A DNA stretch of 64,000 nucleotides from Eutreptiella sp. 'Long Island Sound 2002' (taxonomy: Eukaryota > Euglenozoa > Euglenophyceae > Eutreptiales > Eutreptiaceae), in the NCBI GenBank assembly GCA_964036045.1, contig OZ038392.1, positions 23,648,090 to 23,712,089 of the forward strand. The letters run 5' to 3'. The notes under the pieces were generated by a model, which searched no databases, had not been told where the DNA came from, and saw only the letters and a list, made by a program, of their open reading frames with translations. Positions 62,619-64,000 of the stretch are shown here, in pieces. How positions within the stretch are numbered: the stretch's first letter is position 1; the number at the start of each line of letters is the position of its first letter. Position numbers and translations under genes: made by a program.

Positions 62619-64000
62619 ATGCATGCCCCCAAGCCTTGGGAGGTGAGCGCCAAGCGGTGGCTGCAGGTAGAGAGCGTGCCTCCCACCCATACGGTGGGCA
62701 TGGCGGACATGGGGAGGCTGGTGGTGTTGGAAGGGGCGGAGTATTGGGTCTGTGTTCGGGTGGAAACAGGGGGACTGGAGTGGGTCGTCGTCACCGCGTG
62801 CCGGCTCATGAGGCAGCAGTCCAGGGGTCCGGCCTGCTACAGGGTGTTCAGGGAGTGCCTCAGGGAGCTGGGCCCGGTACGCAGGGCGCACAGGTGCACG
62901 GCCGGGGACTCCTCTCAGGCGCCGGCGGTCTTCGTGGAGGTAACGCGACCGCCGAAGGAACAGGGACAGGACGTCTGGCCTGTGGCCCCGAACAGCATGT
63001 GGCAAGCTGAGCATGCAGCTGTCATGTGCAGGGCGCTGCAGGGTCAGGAGGCGGCCCTCCCCAGGGCACTGGCGGCGCAGTCCTCCAGCAACAGGCCAGC
63101 GGCCTCGCTGGCACTGTTGCACAGCGGGTCGCGGGCGTGGTGCTGGGTCGTAGTGGCGTTGGAACCCCACTCCTCGGCACTGCGCCTGTACGATCGCTGG
63201 GAGGGCACGGTGCTCATGGTCCGCCCCGCCGACCTGGAGGCCCTGCACCTTGGTGCTCTGAGTGGCGACGGAGGCACGGCGCTGTACCTCCAGGGGGCTG
63301 TGGTAGGCTCGGCCGCGATGCGCTTCCGCAGGCAGAGCGGAGGAGATGCACTCGGCCTGGTCATGGCGGAGAACATGGGGCCGTGGCTCCGGGCGTTCTT
63401 CACATCCAGGTTGAAGGTCGAGGGCGACCAGGAGAACTTCGCCGACGCTTCGCGCCGCTGGGTGGAAGAGCAGTTTCCCGTGGGGGGGATGCTGCACCTA
63501 CCGCAACCACCAGGCGTGCCACCGGTTCAGCCCGCGGCACCCCTGGCCGCCGCGGCGAAACCAGTTCCGAAGACGGCGCCCAAGCCGCCACCCAAGAAGA
63601 GCCCCCCACCTCAGTATGGCAGCTATGCCAACATTCGGTACGTACTGCGGCACTTTGGCGGCGAACTGGCCACGGAGCAGCGTGGATCGAAGGTGATCCA
63701 CGTCTGCCCCTGGTCTTGGCTGGATGGAGCTGGTCATTGCTCGTTGAGAGCCGGCAAGCAGTGCTGGCCCGCCCACCTCCACCCCAGGGACCACCTTCAG
63801 CGGGACCATGGGGCTGATCCGGCTCAACGGGACCAGGCGATGGCCATGCCGGCCGGCATTATGCCAGGAGGCCAAGCGGGGCCTTTCGCATCGGCCCAGG
63901 CAAGGTCCAGAACGCTTGCGATGCCCGCGAGTGCCCGTCCTGCAGGAGGGCAAAGAGCGTCGCAGTCGGTGGCACAGCGGGGGGTGGATGGGTCTGCGGC
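62619..64000 (+). CDS. Unidentified protein, open at the window end
   Basis: The frame is open from 62571 to the last base with no stop. ATG 62619 (MHAPKPWEVSAKRWLQVES) is my preferred start; 62586 and 62700 are alternatives. At least 460 codons. Residues ~1-290 look globular: alternating hydrophobic strands (GLEWVVVTACRLM, AWCWVVVALEPHSSALRLYD, TALYLQGAVVGSAAMRF) and a C/R-rich part (PVRRAHRCTAGD). A Pro/Ala/Lys linker (~295-340) follows, then a second short segment (YANIRYVLRHFGGELATEQRG), and finally Ala/Gln/Arg-rich sequence. I do not recognise a family. It is GC-rich and begins 35 bp after a satellite-like array. It could be a host gene, a LINE ORF1 or part of a DNA transposon. Confidence 0.5.
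   Translation, partial: MHAPKPWEVSAKRWLQVESVPPTHTVGMADMGRLVVLEGAEYWVCVRVETGGLEWVVVTACRLMRQQSRGPACYRVFRECLRELGPVRRAHRCTAGDSSQAPAVFVEVTRPPKEQGQDVWPVAPNSMWQAEHAAVMCRALQGQEAALPRALAAQSSSNRPAASLALLHSGSRAWCWVVVALEPHSSALRLYDRWEGTVLMVRPADLEALHLGALSGDGGTALYLQGAVVGSAAMRFRRQSGGDALGLVMAENMGPWLRAFFTSRLKVEGDQENFADASRRWVEEQFPVGGMLHLPQPPGVPPVQPAAPLAAAAKPVPKTAPKPPPKKSPPPQYGSYANIRYVLRHFGGELATEQRGSKVIHVCPWSWLDGAGHCSLRAGKQCWPAHLHPRDHLQRDHGADPAQRDQAMAMPAGIMPGGQAGPFASAQARSRTLAMPASARPAGGQRASQSVAQRGVDGSA

Noticed and set aside
1-64000. Alternative genetic code with TAG or TGA as sense codons
   Set aside because: The long ORFs lack internal TAG and TGA apart from one at each gag/pol boundary (plus a few mutation-like cases), so a reassigned code is not supported; site-specific readthrough fits better.

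Overview
This window is eukaryotic nuclear DNA made almost entirely of mobile elements, mostly nested inside one another. It has no bacterial operon layout, rRNA or CRISPR. The source is most likely a dinoflagellate alga: the Ty3-type polyproteins of families B and C (Gag knuckle CxxCGKRxHYEDEC, K/G-rich Gag tail, integrase block FGGYDxxLVVTCGLxRFTR) look, from memory, like the pol genes that fill Symbiodinium-type genomes. That is recognition from memory, not a search, and my confidence in the clade is about 0.6.

Layout. (1) 2-571 is the 3' end of an unidentified ORF, followed by a 22-bp perfect palindrome. (2) Element B1 (LTR 890-1599, decayed gag and pol) is split: pol stops at 4901 and resumes at 37600. 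(3) The insert in B1 is element D, on the minus strand (4902-37599), with two 937-bp LTRs, a PBS and a PPT but no coding capacity in about 9.4 kb of internal sequence (a LARD-like non-autonomous element). (4) Inside D sits element E (11203-28339), an apparently complete Ty3 chromovirus with 2.9-kb LTRs, a 1442-residue Gag, and a Pol with protease, RT, RNase H, integrase and chromodomain. (5) Inside D's 5' LTR sits a GC-rich 4.28-kb minus-strand retroposon (33030-37309) with a 13-bp target duplication and a (CCTA)n tail, but no reverse transcriptase. (6) B1 integrase is cut at 40298 by a second B copy (B2, LTR 40299-41009), which is itself broken by a LINE fragment and an inversion (43876-45537). 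(7) 46287-50491 is a foldback-like element with arms of about 1 kb, holding ~160-bp tandem monomers, palindromic units, small TIR elements and (AT)n tracts. (8) Element C (50650-62050) is a young full-length relative of B inserted into another copy of the same monomer array, with target duplication CCAAT. (9) 62571-64000 is an open frame of unknown function that runs off the window.

Common themes. In all three coding families (B, C, E), gag and pol lie in the same frame and are separated by one stop codon (TAG-G, TGA-CGG, TAG-CGG), which points to stop-codon readthrough rather than frameshifting. Families B, C and D have LTRs that begin AG and end CT and share a PBS related to TGGTAGCAGAGG. 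Only the chromovirus E has the usual TG...CA ends. The LTRs of C contain an 88-nt tRNA-like fold with Pol III A and B boxes. LTR divergence (roughly 1.3% in C and E, 6-7% in D, all counted by eye) agrees with the nesting order. Apart from the two terminal ORFs, I see no convincing host gene.
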